From Vibrio pomeroyi (GTDB lineage Bacteria > Pseudomonadota > Gammaproteobacteria > Enterobacterales > Vibrionaceae), in NCBI RefSeq assembly GCF_024347595.1, contig NZ_AP025506.1:2418001-2482000 (forward strand): a DNA stretch of 64,000 nucleotides, given 5' to 3'. A model generated the notes under the pieces. That model saw only the letters and a program-made list of their open reading frames with translations. It was not told where the DNA came from and searched no databases. Shown in pieces: positions 1 to 11,038 of the stretch. The first letter of the stretch is position 1. The number at the start of each line of letters is the position of its first letter. Both the position numbers and the translations under genes were made by a program.

Positions 1-3000
1 CTGTAGGTTAGCAATAGAGCGAACGTTGTCGTGACCAGTGGTGTGTTGCGTGATACCCATAGAGTAATACACCGCCGTGCGTTCTGCAGTACCTATCAAG
101 CGCGCCATCGCGAAGATGTCTTCTGCTTTAACGCCCGTCACCAGTTCTACTTTGTCTAGTGAGTAGCTTGGTGACATCACCTCTTGTAGCAAGGTATCAA
201 AGCCATCGACACGATCATCAATGTAATCTTGGTCATACCAACCGTGCTTGATAATCTGCTGCATCACGCCATTAATCAGCATCACATCAGTACCCGGTCG
301 GTGTGCCAAGTAAAGCTCAGCATGGTCGGCAATATCGATTCTCTTAGGATCAGCGACGATCAGTCGAGCACCGTTATGCCTTACTGCCTGTTTGATGTGT
401 GAGCCGATAATTGGGTGCGCGGATGTGGTGTCAGAACCAATGATAAAGATGACATCTGAGTGTTTGATGCTTGGGATATCATTGGTCATCGCTCCACTAC
501 CTAGAGACGCTTCAAGTCCAGTCACCGTCGAAGCATGACAAAGGCGAGCGCAATGGTCGACGTTGTTGGTGCCAAGTTCACGACGAATGAATTTTTGGAA
601 CACATAGTTATCTTCATTGGTGGTTTTAGCCGATGAGAAACCCGCCAGTGCATTACTACCAAAACCTTGTTTAATTGCTGTGAACTTATCGGCAATCAGC
701 GTAATGGCTTCTTCCCAGCTCGCAGGTTGTAGCCAGCCATCTTTACGAATTAATGGCGTAGTCAAACGGGCGTCGCTGCCGACGAAGTCGAAACCGAAGC
801 GTCCCTTAACACACAGCATGCCTTCGTTAACCGGAGAATCACCGCCCTCGATATAACGGATTTTGTTTTTTGCTTCGTCAACATGCATGGTCAGCTTACA
901 GCCCACACCACAATAAGTGCAGATAGTATCGACCTTTTTGAGGATGTCGGTGTCGCCTTGTTTTCTATCTCTCGCATCTACCATCGCACCTGTTGGGCAG
1001 GCTTGAATACAAGAGCCGCATTGAACACAATTAGAGTCGCCCATTAAGGTCTTGTCAGCCCCAAAATTTGGGCGGCACTCAGGTCTTGAAGCTGGCTTGC
1101 CGTCTGACTGATTCATGAAGCTTAGAACGCCATGAACGTTCTGTTCACGACATGCTTGGATACACTGACCACAACTGATGCAGCGGTTGGCGTCAAAGAT
1201 GATGAATTCAGAGCTATCATCGACAGCAAACTTCTGCCTTGTCGAACCAACTTTGGATTCCTCTGCGCGAATGGCTTGCCAGCTCTCATTAGAAGCAACA
1301 TCGATTTTGTATTCTGGATGTGTTTGGATTGCCTTGTACTCAGTTGAGTAATCACGAAGGTCACAATCGGTATTGGCTTGGCAACCACACTCTAGACATC
1401 TTGCGGCTTCTGCGATTGCATCGGCATTATCAAAGCCCGTTTCTACTTCATCGAAGCTTTGCTCTCGCTGCTCTGGTGTTAGCTCTGGCATAATTTTGCG
1501 CGCCATGCGCTGTATCGACTTATACTGCTCGGGATCAACGGCTTTTAGCTGCTTATGCTTTCTTGAGTTAAACGGTTTAGCTGGAATGTTTTCCATATCA
1601 CCATTGAAGAATCGGTCGATCGCTTGCGCAGCAATACGCCCGTCTCCTACCGCTTCAACTGCTGTCGCTGGACCACGACGGAAGTCACCGATACTAAATA
1701 TATTGCCCGTACCTGTGTGCATGGTTTGCGGATCAGCGTCCGCGGTGTTCCAACGTGTCAGTGGGATATCAATCTCTTCGTTATCCATGAAACTTAAATC
1801 TGGTTTCTGCGACACTGCAGCGATAACCGTATCGAACGCTTCAACAAAGAACTCACCCGTTGGTTTTGGGCTACGACGACCAGAAGCATCTGCAGGGCCA
1901 AGTGCCATACGTTCTAATCGAATCTCAGATACATGACCATTGTCATCAGCAATATTCTCAGCCGGGTTGGTCAAGAAGTGGAACTTAACACCTTCATGTT
2001 CAGCTTCTTCGATTTCGTAATCTTCGGCCGGCATTTCATCTCGTGTACGACGATAAATCAGCGTGGTGTCCGCACCATCACGTACTGCGGTTCGAGCGCA
2101 GTCAATCGCCGTGTTACCACCACCAATCACAGCGACTTTTTTGCCGGTAGTGAAGTGTTGGTCAGTTACATAATCTTTCAGATAATCGACACCCAAATAG
2201 CAACCTTCAAGGTCACTACCGGGATAATTCATCTCAACAGCTTGTGACGCACCCACGGCTAAGCAGACCGCATCAAAGTCACGACTGAGATCTGACAAGG
2301 TGAAATCAACACCAAGCTTTTTATCGCACTCTACTGCCATTCCGTTACGACACATGAGTTCGATTTCTTTATCTAGAATCGACTTCGGTAGACGATATTC
2401 TGGAATACCATAGCGCAGCCAGCCACCAGCTTTAGGCATCGATTCGTAAACACTGACATCATAACCTTCATTAGATAGGTAATAGCCTGCTGTTAAGCCA
2501 CCAGGGCCACTGCCGACAATCGCAATGCTCTTACCTTTGTTGGGTTTCTTCGCAGGCATGTAGCTCTCTTGCGCAGCCAAATCGGCATCGGCTGCGTGTC
2601 GCTTGAGCTGGCGAATCGCAATAGAGTCATCGACTAAGTTTCTTCGACACTCGGTTTCACAGAAAGCAGGACATACACGACCAATCGATAGTGGCATCGG
2701 CAATGTTTTCTTAATCACTTCGATGGCTTGGGTATGATCATTTTGCGCAATATGATGAAGGTAAGATTGAATATCGACTCCCGCAGGGCACGCGGTCTGG
2801 CACGGAGCTTCGCAGTCAGCGTAGTGGTCTGTCATGATGCGATTCAGCGCATCTTGGCGATGAGTCGTTAGCTGTTTAGATTGAGTGGTGATGTTCAAGC
2901 CATTGGTTACCTCAAGCTCACAAGAGCGAGTGACGCCCATCCCATCCACTTCAACCACACACAAATCACACGGCACTTTGTCCGCTGTTTTGTTCAAACC

Positions 3001-3102
3001 ACATAACGATGGAATCTCTAAACCACATGTTTTTGCCGCCTCAAGAACGGTTTGCCCTTGTTCGACGATTCGAAATTTCCCATCAATGACGATTTGAATC
3101 AT
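1..3102 (-). CDS. Formate dehydrogenase alpha subunit fused to a GltD-like NAD(P)H/FAD oxidoreductase module (partial, 3' end outside window)
   Basis: The open frame runs from ATG at 3102 (preceded by an AGGTAGGA-like ribosome site) off the window edge, giving the first 1034 residues. Order of domains: a 2Fe-2S ferredoxin-like N-terminus (Cys26, 34, 45, 48); a cysteine-rich segment (DCEAPCQTACPAG) as in GltD and dihydropyrimidine dehydrogenase; a two-dinucleotide-fold flavoprotein (VGSGPGG, later IGGGNTAID); two 4Fe-4S motifs (CISCGQCIQAC, CVQCGSCIQAC); then the molybdopterin oxidoreductase domain beginning CTYCGVGC. The residue that is selenocysteine in E. coli FdhF is Cys855 here (RLCHAS, codon 538-540). 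Inference: a soluble enzyme coupling formate oxidation to NAD(P)+ reduction in one polypeptide. The C-terminal part and downstream genes (such as an fdhD homologue) cannot be seen. The fold assignment is firm; the physiological electron acceptor is not. Confidence 0.85.
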   Translation of the reverse strand, partial: MIQIVIDGKFRIVEQGQTVLEAAKTCGLEIPSLCGLNKTADKVPCDLCVVEVDGMGVTRSCELEVTNGLNITTQSKQLTTHRQDALNRIMTDHYADCEAPCQTACPAGVDIQSYLHHIAQNDHTQAIEVIKKTLPMPLSIGRVCPAFCETECRRNLVDDSIAIRQLKRHAADADLAAQESYMPAKKPNKGKSIAIVGSGPGGLTAGYYLSNEGYDVSVYESMPKAGGWLRYGIPEYRLPKSILDKEIELMCRNGMAVECDKKLGVDFTLSDLSRDFDAVCLAVGASQAVEMNYPGSDLEGCYLGVDYLKDYVTDQHFTTGKKVAVIGGGNTAIDCARTAVRDGADTTLIYRRTRDEMPAEDYEIEEAEHEGVKFHFLTNPAENIADDNGHVSEIRLERMALGPADASGRRSPKPTGEFFVEAFDTVIAAVSQKPDLSFMDNEEIDIPLTRWNTADADPQTMHTGTGNIFSIGDFRRGPATAVEAVGDGRIAAQAIDRFFNGDMENIPAKPFNSRKHKQLKAVDPEQYKSIQRMARKIMPELTPEQREQSFDEVETGFDNADAIAEAARCLECGCQANTDCDLRDYSTEYKAIQTHPEYKIDVASNESWQAIRAEESKVGSTRQKFAVDDSSEFIIFDANRCISCGQCIQACREQNVHGVLSFMNQSDGKPASRPECRPNFGADKTLMGDSNCVQCGSCIQACPTGAMVDARDRKQGDTDILKKVDTICTYCGVGCKLTMHVDEAKNKIRYIEGGDSPVNEGMLCVKGRFGFDFVGSDARLTTPLIRKDGWLQPASWEEAITLIADKFTAIKQGFGSNALAGFSSAKTTNEDNYVFQKFIRRELGTNNVDHCARLCHASTVTGLEASLGSGAMTNDIPSIKHSDVIFIIGSDTTSAHPIIGSHIKQAVRHNGARLIVADPKRIDIADHAELYLAHRPGTDVMLINGVMQQIIKHGWYDQDYIDDRVDGFDTLLQEVMSPSYSLDKVELVTGVKAEDIFAMARLIGTAERTAVYYSMGITQHTTGHDNVRSIANLQ

Positions 3103-3430
3103 AGCCTGTCCTACCTTTACCTTTCGCACACTGCGAGTTATCAATAATTAAAAATAAAGTAATACAATATTATTAATATTATTTAATCTATGTGATTACC
3201 ATACATTAATTATGGTTTTGTGCGTGTGACCTCAAACAAGTTCCATTGATAATAACCATAAGGTATGAGTGGTCTTATCTGTATATGGAAAACGTTAAGT
3301 TGAAGATAAAGACCATTTTAGGAAGGCAGGTGTAATTAGGGAGATTAGATTTCAGATATAAAAAAGCCTCTATTCACTGTATATAAAGTGAATAGAGGCT
3401 TTGAATTGATATGATAAATCGGCTTAAAAC
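3103..3430. other. Intergenic region between the formate dehydrogenase gene and mukB
   Basis: This 328-base gap holds the promoter region of the minus-strand formate dehydrogenase gene (very A+T-rich around 3140-3190) and the mukB terminator. I see no ORF with a convincing start and no clear FNR palindrome. Confidence 0.6.
3361..3402 (-). terminator. mukB terminator
   Basis: A perfect 16-bp inverted repeat (3363-3378 with 3387-3402, 8-base loop) is followed on the minus strand by a run of T, 29 bases past the mukB stop codon. Confidence 0.9.
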
Positions 3431-6400
3431 TTACTGCTCAGCTTCTTCAATCAGCTCTTGCACTGGCGATGCAGGTTTGTTTTGAGCAAAACCGCGCAGA
3501 CCAACAACGTGTACGTGTTCATGATCTTTGAAGACCTTACGTACCAGTTTGTAGGTTGTGCCTTTCTCTGGGCTGATGTTCTCCGGTGCTGCAATCAGAA
3601 GCTGCATACCTAGACGGTCACACAGTTCAAACAGTGTAGAGATAGACTTCGCATCCAGACGTGCTGCTTCATCAAGGAACAACAAGCGACATGGAACAAT
3701 GTCTTTGCTACGAAGTCGACGAGACTCTTCTTCCCAGCTCTGAACAACCATCAATAGGATAGATTGACCAGTACCGATCGCCTCACCGGTAGACAGTGCG
3801 CCCGATTCCGCTTGTAACCAACCATCAGAGCCACGGTTAACTTCAACACTTAGCTCTAAGTAGTTACGGTAATCCAGTAGCTCTTCACCTAGAACTTGCG
3901 GAGAACGTTGACCCATGTCGATGTGTGGGTTCACACGTTGGAACAACTTCGCCATTGCTTCAGAGAAGGTGAAACGAGTCGTCTCGAACAAGTCTTTGTG
4001 CTGCTCTTGTTGAGTCGCGAGGCCTGATAGCAAGATTTCGTGACTTTCGCGGATCTTAACATTCAGACGTACGCCCTTAACCTGACCAAAGTAAATGTTC
4101 GACAAGCCTTGGTTCAGCATACGAATACGGTTCTGCTCACGCTGAATCGTCTTCTTAATGATGCTTGCTACCGACTCAGAGCTGATCGCTAGGCGGTTTT
4201 CACGCTGGGTCAGTTCTTCTGTTAATCGAGCTAGCTCAACTTCCATCTCTTCGATTGCTTCAACCGGATCATCCGTATGAATGATGTCTTGGCGAATACG
4301 CTCACGAAGATGTTGGTAAACCGCAATGTAGAACAGAACCTTACGCTCTGGATGTGCATTATCTTCCGATAGACGCAGCGAATCACGTAGGTCTTCATTG
4401 TCAGCCACAGCCAAACGTAGCGCACCCAGTGATTTATCCGACATTGAGCGAAGTTCACCAGCCGTTAGGTAAGCCAGTTCACGCTTGTGTAGACGACGTT
4501 CAACGTCATTCTCACGAGCTAGACGAAGTACTGAACACCAACCTGCTTTTGCTGCAACCACAAAGGTACGAAGCTCTGTGTACTCTTTCTGTACTTTCTT
4601 AAGACGCTTAGCCAGCGCTTTCATCTCAAGTTCAGTTGAAGTAATCGTACGCTCGTATTCACTCTTACGGCTTCGAGACGTGTGTAGACGCTCTTGAAGC
4701 TCGTCACGACGACGTACAGCGCGTTCTTCTGCGCCTTCATCAGCGTTAACACCGAACTCTTGAAGCTCTTGCTTGAACTCTTGAACCGTCTCTTGCTTCG
4801 CTTGGTGCGAGCTCTTCAGTGCTGCCAATACTTGGTTGTACTGGTTCATCTGTTCACGAGCTTGTTTCAGGCCATCACGACCTTTCGCTCTTGCTTGTTC
4901 CGCTTGAACCAGTTTCGCTTTCAACTGCTCGCTCAGTTCGCTGCTCTTGTTAAGCAGGTCAACAGAGTCTGCGTAAGCAAAGTAGTGACGACGCTCAATC
5001 AGATCAGACAGTGCGAACACTTTGCCTTTTAGCGTTTGCAGTGCGTTGTCTGCTTGACGGTACTCTGCTTCCAAAGCTTCAAATTGCTCTGGATCAGCGT
5101 CGAGTGCAGAAACAATTTGCTCTAATGAAGTCAGCGCTTTGCCGTGAGTGTTCAAGTAAGACTTCGCTTCGCTTAAACGCTCTAGTTGTGCTTCTAATTC
5201 AGCGAGACGTTCAGCTAATGTTTCGTCTTCAAGAATACGAACCATAGGCGCGAGTTTGTCTAATGCACCAAGTGCCTGTTTGCTTTGTAGAAGCTGACTG
5301 CGTTGTTGTTGCTCTTTAGAATCTAGATCTGCCAGAGAACGAACAATTTGGTTACGCTTATCACGAATAGACGCTAGCGCCTGCTCTGGATCAGCGTTGA
5401 ACGCAACGTGCAGGTGCTTCGCAACAAAGCTGTTGAATGCTTGGTATAGGCGATTCAGTTTTTGAGAATCAAACGCTGCTTTGGCGTGGTTCTCAACAAC
5501 TACATCACGCTCTTCACGCAATTTTTCAAGGCGTTGTTCACGAGCAGCGCGACCAAACAGTGGGATCTCAGGGAAGCGAGAGTAACGCATTTGGCGATCG
5601 TTCAACTGAACACACACCGCGCCTTCTAACTCATCCGCGTTGAATGAGCTGTCATCAAACGCGTCTACATCACCTTCTAGGATGTAAAGGTCTTCTGGAC
5701 AATCATCAAGATCAATCAGTTTCTCTTTGATGCCATCAAGATCTGAAACCACAATCGCATGACGAGCCGGGCCGTACATCGCACTGAAGTATGGCGCATC
5801 GCCAATCGTGATGTCGTCGTAGATCTCAGAAAGCAACACGCCACCAAGGGTGTCCGCTAGGCCTTTCAGGCGAGGATCGTTAGAACCACCTGGAGAGGCT
5901 AGACGCTCAATTTCTTGCTCAAGTTCAGCTCGGCGAGTTGCCAGTTGATCTTTAGCAACCGCTTGAGATTTTTCGTCTTCAAGTACTTGCTGCATTTGAG
6001 TCATTACCGCTTGGCTATCTTCTAGCTCAGCTTCGGTTTGATCTCTTAGCGCTTCAAGGGCATCGTTTGCTGTGATCCAAGCAGGAGCAATAGATTCTAG
6101 CTTTTGAATCTCTTGATCGTGGTTTTGTTGCACACGACGTTGTTCACTTTTCGCTTCACGTAACTCTTCTTGAGCATACTCAAGCGTTTCGATCTGCATT
6201 GCATGACGTTCACGTTCTTCTTCGAAAACCGCTTCGTCAGTCAGTGAAATGTTGTGTTGCTTTTGGTATTCAGTCGCTAGCTCTTTCGCTTGACGTTGCT
6301 GCGCGACATCACGAGCCATGTCGCGATGCTGAGCACGCCATTGCTGTTCGTTCTCAACAACGTGTTTCGCGTTACGGCCTTTTTCTAGAGCTTGCTTGGC

Positions 6401-7891
6401 GCTGTAAGACGCTTCTTTACGCTCTACGTCACCAACGATGCTCTTAACCAAAGACAGTGCTTTATCGAACTGTGCAGAAGCTGCAGAAGACATGTCGAGC
6501 TTGTGCTTAGTAGACAGTAACGTCTGCGTGCTAGATTCTTCTTGTGCTTTTAGCTCAGAAACCAAGGTTAACGCGCTTTCTGCAGTAATAGAGTCATCAC
6601 CTAGCAACTGCTTGGTTTTCTCTAATGCTTGCACGGCTTGCTGGTATTGAAGAGCACGAGTCTGCTGAACATCCAACGCTTGTTGGTAATCAGCAAGCTG
6701 AGTTTTCAGGCTATCCACTTCTTCTTCAGTAATGGTTGCCTGCTCTTCAGCCAGAAGTACGCGTTCTTGAGCTTCTTCAACCACCATCATCTGCTCTTCT
6801 AGACGCTCATTAAGCTCTTCTAGATCTTCGCTATAGCGAGCAATTTTCTCTTGCTGACGAAGTGCAGTTTGAACCAATTGAAGATGATCCGAAGCCGCTT
6901 GGTAATCTTGCTCTAGCGCTGACTCTTGATCCACCAGCAGTTCGAGTTCTTCTTGAACACGATTCAACAGGTTGTTTTGATCAAGCAAAGTTTCGCGAGA
7001 ACCAAACAGTTCACCACGGAACTTCATGGTTTGATCTAACTTGTTACGACGATCGTTGGCATGGCGCATGTAGTCCGCAGCCACGTAGTTCGTAGATTCA
7101 GTGATCAAGTGTTTGAACAAGTCACGATCCGACTGAGTTGTCTTGATCGCTTCTAGCGTCATGCGGTTCTCGCGCAGTGCCGATTCCATATCTTGGAATG
7201 CTTTCTTCACGCCACCATTTTGCGGTAGAAGGTAATCACGCAAAGAACGTGTAATCGCACTTGATATACCACCGTAAAGTGATGCTTCAATTAGACGGTA
7301 GAACTTAGAACGGTCGCTGCTGTTACGCAGTTTCTTCGGTACTACACCGTACTCAAACATCTGTGAGTGGTAATCAACAATCGAAGAAAACGCCTTAAAG
7401 TGCGCCCCTTCGTACTGTGCAACAGCGGCTTTCACATCATTTAGCTGACATACACGAGCGTGGCTGTCTGAAACGTTCTGAATCAGCACGTCCGTTGGTT
7501 TCACATGGCTTGGAAGGCCTTGAATAACGAACGGCTTGATGTCTACTTTCTTATCACGACCCGCAACTTGCTGCAGTTTTACTGCAAACAACAGACGTTG
7601 ATTACGAGAGTTCACTACATCCAGCGCTGCATAACACGCGCCAGGTTGAAGCTTACCGTAAAGACCTTTATCACGAGATGACTGTGAGCTACCCGCTTCC
7701 GTTGTGTTACGGAAATGCAGAAGGCTTTGGTCAGGGATAAGTGCTGTGATGAATGCCGCCATTGTGGTCGACTTACCTGCACCGTTACCGCCAGAAAGCG
7801 TTGTAACCAATCCATCAATATCAAAAGTACGCGCGAAGAAGCCGTTCCAGTTGACCATGGTTAATGATTGATACTTACCTCTTTCAATCAT
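3431..7891 (-). CDS. mukB: Chromosome partition protein MukB (condensin SMC-like subunit)
   Basis: The 1486-residue product is the SMC-like ATPase of the MukBEF condensin, which compacts and helps segregate the chromosome. An N-terminal Walker A motif ([10 protein letters not shown], about residue 34) is followed by long heptad-rich coiled coils interrupted by a hinge near the middle. The C-terminal ABC signature ([12 protein letters not shown]) and Walker B ([11 protein letters not shown]) complete the split ATPase head. Its length is that of E. coli MukB. The start ATG at 7891 overlaps the mukE stop by 4 bases (ATGA), so translation is probably coupled. It is the last gene of the mukF-mukE-mukB operon and ends at a strong terminator. 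Vibrios are among the gamma-proteobacteria that use MukBEF rather than SMC-ScpAB. Confidence 0.97.
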   Translation of the reverse strand: MIERGKYQSLTMVNWNGFFARTFDIDGLVTTLSGGNGAGKSTTMAAFITALIPDQSLLHFRNTTEAGSSQSSRDKGLYGKLQPGACYAALDVVNSRNQRLLFAVKLQQVAGRDKKVDIKPFVIQGLPSHVKPTDVLIQNVSDSHARVCQLNDVKAAVAQYEGAHFKAFSSIVDYHSQMFEYGVVPKKLRNSSDRSKFYRLIEASLYGGISSAITRSLRDYLLPQNGGVKKAFQDMESALRENRMTLEAIKTTQSDRDLFKHLITESTNYVAADYMRHANDRRNKLDQTMKFRGELFGSRETLLDQNNLLNRVQEELELLVDQESALEQDYQAASDHLQLVQTALRQQEKIARYSEDLEELNERLEEQMMVVEEAQERVLLAEEQATITEEEVDSLKTQLADYQQALDVQQTRALQYQQAVQALEKTKQLLGDDSITAESALTLVSELKAQEESSTQTLLSTKHKLDMSSAASAQFDKALSLVKSIVGDVERKEASYSAKQALEKGRNAKHVVENEQQWRAQHRDMARDVAQQRQAKELATEYQKQHNISLTDEAVFEEERERHAMQIETLEYAQEELREAKSEQRRVQQNHDQEIQKLESIAPAWITANDALEALRDQTEAELEDSQAVMTQMQQVLEDEKSQAVAKDQLATRRAELEQEIERLASPGGSNDPRLKGLADTLGGVLLSEIYDDITIGDAPYFSAMYGPARHAIVVSDLDGIKEKLIDLDDCPEDLYILEGDVDAFDDSSFNADELEGAVCVQLNDRQMRYSRFPEIPLFGRAAREQRLEKLREERDVVVENHAKAAFDSQKLNRLYQAFNSFVAKHLHVAFNADPEQALASIRDKRNQIVRSLADLDSKEQQQRSQLLQSKQALGALDKLAPMVRILEDETLAERLAELEAQLERLSEAKSYLNTHGKALTSLEQIVSALDADPEQFEALEAEYRQADNALQTLKGKVFALSDLIERRHYFAYADSVDLLNKSSELSEQLKAKLVQAEQARAKGRDGLKQAREQMNQYNQVLAALKSSHQAKQETVQEFKQELQEFGVNADEGAEERAVRRRDELQERLHTSRSRKSEYERTITSTELEMKALAKRLKKVQKEYTELRTFVVAAKAGWCSVLRLARENDVERRLHKRELAYLTAGELRSMSDKSLGALRLAVADNEDLRDSLRLSEDNAHPERKVLFYIAVYQHLRERIRQDIIHTDDPVEAIEEMEVELARLTEELTQRENRLAISSESVASIIKKTIQREQNRIRMLNQGLSNIYFGQVKGVRLNVKIRESHEILLSGLATQQEQHKDLFETTRFTFSEAMAKLFQRVNPHIDMGQRSPQVLGEELLDYRNYLELSVEVNRGSDGWLQAESGALSTGEAIGTGQSILLMVVQSWEEESRRLRSKDIVPCRLLFLDEAARLDAKSISTLFELCDRLGMQLLIAAPENISPEKGTTYKLVRKVFKDHEHVHVVGLRGFAQNKPASPVQELIEEAEQ

Positions 7892-8694
7892 GCTTCACCT
7901 TCTACTTTTGTTTGTTCGCCGTCGTTTGACTCAAGGTCAAAGCCAGCTTGATCGTTAAAAATGTCTTGTTGACCGTTTTCGTCTACGCCTGCATCGACTC
8001 CTGATGCAGCTTCTGCTTGCTCTTCATTCAACAAGCTTCCTTGGTTAGGCTCTTGAGTATGCACCACAGCTTCACCATCACGGATAAGACGCAGTTGAGC
8101 TTCTTTCATGTCATCGCCAACACGTACATCAGCACCAAAGCGGAATACCGCTTCGCTGATACGGAATTTGCCCGTCTCACCGATCGCAATCAACATGCCG
8201 ATACGACGTAAGCGACGTAGAGAAGTACGCACTTTTTCAAACAGCTTTTCTTTGTCTAAGTCAGAACCCGACGCACGGTTGGTTGCTAGCTTCATGAGTT
8301 TTTTCTCATCCGCTAACGACATCAACTCATCAAACAGCTCTTGGTTAGTAAAGATACCTTCGTGTGCTAGACGCTCCGGGCTTAGGTACAAGAAACACAG
8401 TACCTTACCAACGAGCATGTCCAGCTCAGACAAAACGCTACGACCGATTAGCGACGTAGAACGCGGACGCAGGTAAAAGAAGCCTTCTGGCGCTTTCACA
8501 AGCTCGGTGTTGTAGCGTTGGTAGAAATGCTGAAGCTCAACTTCAAAATCAGAAAGTAACGCGTGGTTATCTAGGTCTTCTGTTGAAATATGCTTACCTG
8601 AACGCAGCATGCTGTCTAGCGCAGGGAACAATGGGTTCGCTATCGCTTTTACCAGTTTCTCTGGCATGTAATCATCAGTACTTGTTAATGACAT
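7888..8694 (-). CDS. mukE: Chromosome partition protein MukE
   Basis: MukE is the winged-helix (KITE) subunit that bridges MukF and DNA in the MukBEF complex. The core ([41 protein letters not shown]) is nearly the E. coli sequence. The C-terminal 50 residues are acidic and low in complexity, as is usual. I place the start at ATG 8694 (MSLTSTDD) rather than the in-frame ATG at 8712, because the E. coli protein begins near there and AAAGG lies at a suitable distance. This gives 268 residues. The gene overlaps the mukF end by 20 bases and the mukB start by 4. Confidence 0.95.
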   Translation of the reverse strand: MSLTSTDDYMPEKLVKAIANPLFPALDSMLRSGKHISTEDLDNHALLSDFEVELQHFYQRYNTELVKAPEGFFYLRPRSTSLIGRSVLSELDMLVGKVLCFLYLSPERLAHEGIFTNQELFDELMSLADEKKLMKLATNRASGSDLDKEKLFEKVRTSLRRLRRIGMLIAIGETGKFRISEAVFRFGADVRVGDDMKEAQLRLIRDGEAVVHTQEPNQGSLLNEEQAEAASGVDAGVDENGQQDIFNDQAGFDLESNDGEQTKVEGEA

Positions 8695-10012
8695 TTGCTT
8701 GTACCTTTGCACCGAAATCGTTGATTGCCTGCCAATCTGGCTGAATAGCCTGATAGTCAGACTCTGAGTAACCTAAGCGCACGGCTTGGTCGACAACAAT
8801 TCTGGCTAAATCAAAATGGTGTGTGCGAGGGTGTGCCGCGAGGTAATCGCGTAGCACAAGGCCAAGATCAATTGGCGCACCTTGCTGTTTGTGAGCTTTT
8901 AACATCTCTGCAATTCGGTCTGAAAGTAGATCATTCACTTGCTCAAATTCTTCGTATTCTACGTCGATTGGTGCTTGACCCATGACTTCATCATCACGAA
9001 GTACCAAGGCTTCATCACGTAAATCGGTGAGCTTTTCAGCATCGGCGTAGGTCAATAACCAAGGCGCATCAAAGTAGTCGGTAACCGACTGACGCAAGCG
9101 TTGGCTAAAGGCACGGTTTTTATCCATATCAATCGCGGTACGGATAAACTTGTGAACGTGGCGGTCGTAACCGATCCACAAATCGATCGCTTGCTGACCC
9201 CAACTAGTGATTCGGTCGAGCTTCATCTGCAAGCCGAATAGGGTTTCGCCAACGAACTCGAGTTCATCGTCACCGTAAACAATTTCTTGAATATCGAGGA
9301 TCTGTGTTTGCAGTTCATCACCCGCAGCTTGCAAGGTGTCTTGCAACTCTTTTAGCGTGGAGGAGGTTTCTGATAGCAAGGTTTCACAGTTGTTGATCGC
9401 CTCTCGCCAATCCTTATTTAAAAGGTCGGCAATTTGCTGCTTAACGGTTTGCTGCTGTTCATCCATAACACGTTGGTTAAGATCAATCTGATCGAAAATT
9501 TCACCAACAGAATACTTGAGCACGCCGTAAACGTTCTTTCTCCAATGTCCTGGAGTTCCGCCCTTCTGCGCAGCTTCAATGGCTTTCGCCATCTCGTCCG
9601 CAACCATAGAAAGCTGGATAGACAATTTTAATTTTGAGAACTGACGGTGGCGTAAGTAATAATCCGAGATACCAATCGCTAATGGCGACAAACGGTAAAT
9701 GCTCGCACCATCGGTGATTTCGCTAGTAAAGCGGCTAATCAGCTTCTGTTTGACCAACTCATTGATGGCGTTGTTGGCACGAAACGCAGACGCTTCGCCA
9801 GTATCTTCAAACAGTCGAGTGACGATGGTAAATGCATCGTGCAGTTCACCTTCGCCCAACTCTTCATCGAACCTTTCATTGCTTAGTACTGCGATAGCAA
9901 TCAAAAATGCTAAGCGCTCTGGCGGCAAGTTTAATGAAAAATCATGCTGCTTGACCCAGCCCACCAACTCATCAATTGGCTGCTCTTCGGCAGTTTGAGT
10001 CATTTCACTCAT
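8675..10012 (-). CDS. mukF: Chromosome partition protein MukF (kleisin)
   Basis: The 445-residue protein is the kleisin that links the two MukB heads and recruits MukE. The N-terminus ([20 protein letters not shown]) is the winged-helix dimerisation domain. A helical middle region and a C-terminal winged helix that contacts the MukB cap (ending [12 protein letters not shown]) follow, as in the E. coli protein. It is the first gene of mukFEB. About 125 bases with two small hairpins separate it from cmoM on the same strand, so the four genes may be cotranscribed, as in enterics. Confidence 0.96.
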   Translation of the reverse strand: MSEMTQTAEEQPIDELVGWVKQHDFSLNLPPERLAFLIAIAVLSNERFDEELGEGELHDAFTIVTRLFEDTGEASAFRANNAINELVKQKLISRFTSEITDGASIYRLSPLAIGISDYYLRHRQFSKLKLSIQLSMVADEMAKAIEAAQKGGTPGHWRKNVYGVLKYSVGEIFDQIDLNQRVMDEQQQTVKQQIADLLNKDWREAINNCETLLSETSSTLKELQDTLQAAGDELQTQILDIQEIVYGDDELEFVGETLFGLQMKLDRITSWGQQAIDLWIGYDRHVHKFIRTAIDMDKNRAFSQRLRQSVTDYFDAPWLLTYADAEKLTDLRDEALVLRDDEVMGQAPIDVEYEEFEQVNDLLSDRIAEMLKAHKQQGAPIDLGLVLRDYLAAHPRTHHFDLARIVVDQAVRLGYSESDYQAIQPDWQAINDFGAKVQANVINKY

Positions 10013-10137
10013 TGTGGTTCCTGTTACTGTTCTTCGTCATATCGAACATGTTAGATATGACGCCTATTTCTTTATGACGCGGGCTTCTTACGATTGCATA
10101 GCGCATGTTGTGGCTTCTTTTACCACATTCACCGCTG

Positions 10138-10923
10138 TTATTGCGCAGGTTTTTGAGCCCAAACGTGAATATAACGGCCTAGCGACAGATATGGCTCTTG
10201 GCGACATAGCTGTTTTTCTAGTTCCAATACATCTTCAAATTGGTAATCGCCCATGTACTCCATATTACCTATGTAGTCACTGAACGAGCGAATGCCTGAT
10301 TTACCACAGATTTCTAGACCAGCGTCTTCTATCCATTGGTAAACTTCTTCTGGCTTCAAGCCTTTTTGTGGTTGCAGCTTAAACCGTTTTCGATGTGGCA
10401 TCCCATTCAATACATGAGGAATGTTGCCACAAATCACATTTTTCAGGACTAATCCGTGGTGGTTGTAAAACATTATCGAGGCAACGCCACCCGGTTTGAC
10501 TTGTTCAAGCAATAAATCAAGCGCCTCTTTCGGGTCAGCCAGCCATTCCATTACGGCATGAAACATCACAACATCGACTTTCTCATCGAGGTGTTCTGAC
10601 ACCTTTTGCACTGGAGAATGGATAAATCGATACTGCTCTAACAAACCCGCTTCGTTGATACTTTCTTCGGCAAGCTTAAGCATCTCAGAAGAGAGGTCGC
10701 ACAAAGAAACCTTATGTCCAAGCGCGGCGATTTTCTGCGACATCTGTGCAAGACCACCTCCGGCATCAAGCACATGCAGCGGTGACGCTGAATGCTCAAA
10801 TTGGCTCAAAGCTTGTTCTAAATCTTCCCATACGATGATCTGACGGATCTCTCCTTTGTCAGAGCCGTAAATATTTTTTGCAAATTTGTGGGCAATATCG
10901 TCGAAATTACGGTCTTCAGTCAC
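10138..10923 (-). CDS. cmoM: tRNA 5-carboxymethoxyuridine methyltransferase CmoM (SmtA)
   Basis: This 261-residue class I SAM-dependent methyltransferase has motif I (VLDAGGGLAQMSQKIAALG) and the acidic loop (LCDLSSEML). CmoM methylates cmo5U34 of certain tRNAs to mcmo5U. In E. coli the gene, formerly smtA, lies directly upstream of mukFEB, and the same arrangement occurs here. The sequence after motif I (VVMFHAVMEWLADP) matches the family. It diverges from elyC, and the two start codons are 115 bases apart. Confidence 0.9.
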   Translation of the reverse strand: MTEDRNFDDIAHKFAKNIYGSDKGEIRQIIVWEDLEQALSQFEHSASPLHVLDAGGGLAQMSQKIAALGHKVSLCDLSSEMLKLAEESINEAGLLEQYRFIHSPVQKVSEHLDEKVDVVMFHAVMEWLADPKEALDLLLEQVKPGGVASIMFYNHHGLVLKNVICGNIPHVLNGMPHRKRFKLQPQKGLKPEEVYQWIEDAGLEICGKSGIRSFSDYIGNMEYMGDYQFEDVLELEKQLCRQEPYLSLGRYIHVWAQKPAQ

Positions 10924-11038
10924 GGCTACTTGAGTTATTATGTCCTATCGTGCCTGCTATTCTGTCACAGGAATTTCAGGAATAAAGAGGCGATGTCTCT
11001 TTTTACTACTAAGTGATGTTTTTTCGGACTATTCGGAT

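Noticed and set aside
1373..2247. Plus-strand open frames of 104-187 codons under the formate dehydrogenase gene
   Set aside because: They lie opposite a long conserved coding frame with clear motifs and have no ribosome site or recognisable product.
3376..3392. LexA-like CTGTATATAAAG sequence
   Set aside because: It is the loop and arm of the mukB terminator, with a poor second half-site and no gene downstream to control.
10014..10283. Plus-strand frame overlapping the mukF-cmoM gap
   Set aside because: It runs into cmoM on the other strand, has no family resemblance, and the ribosome site is poor.
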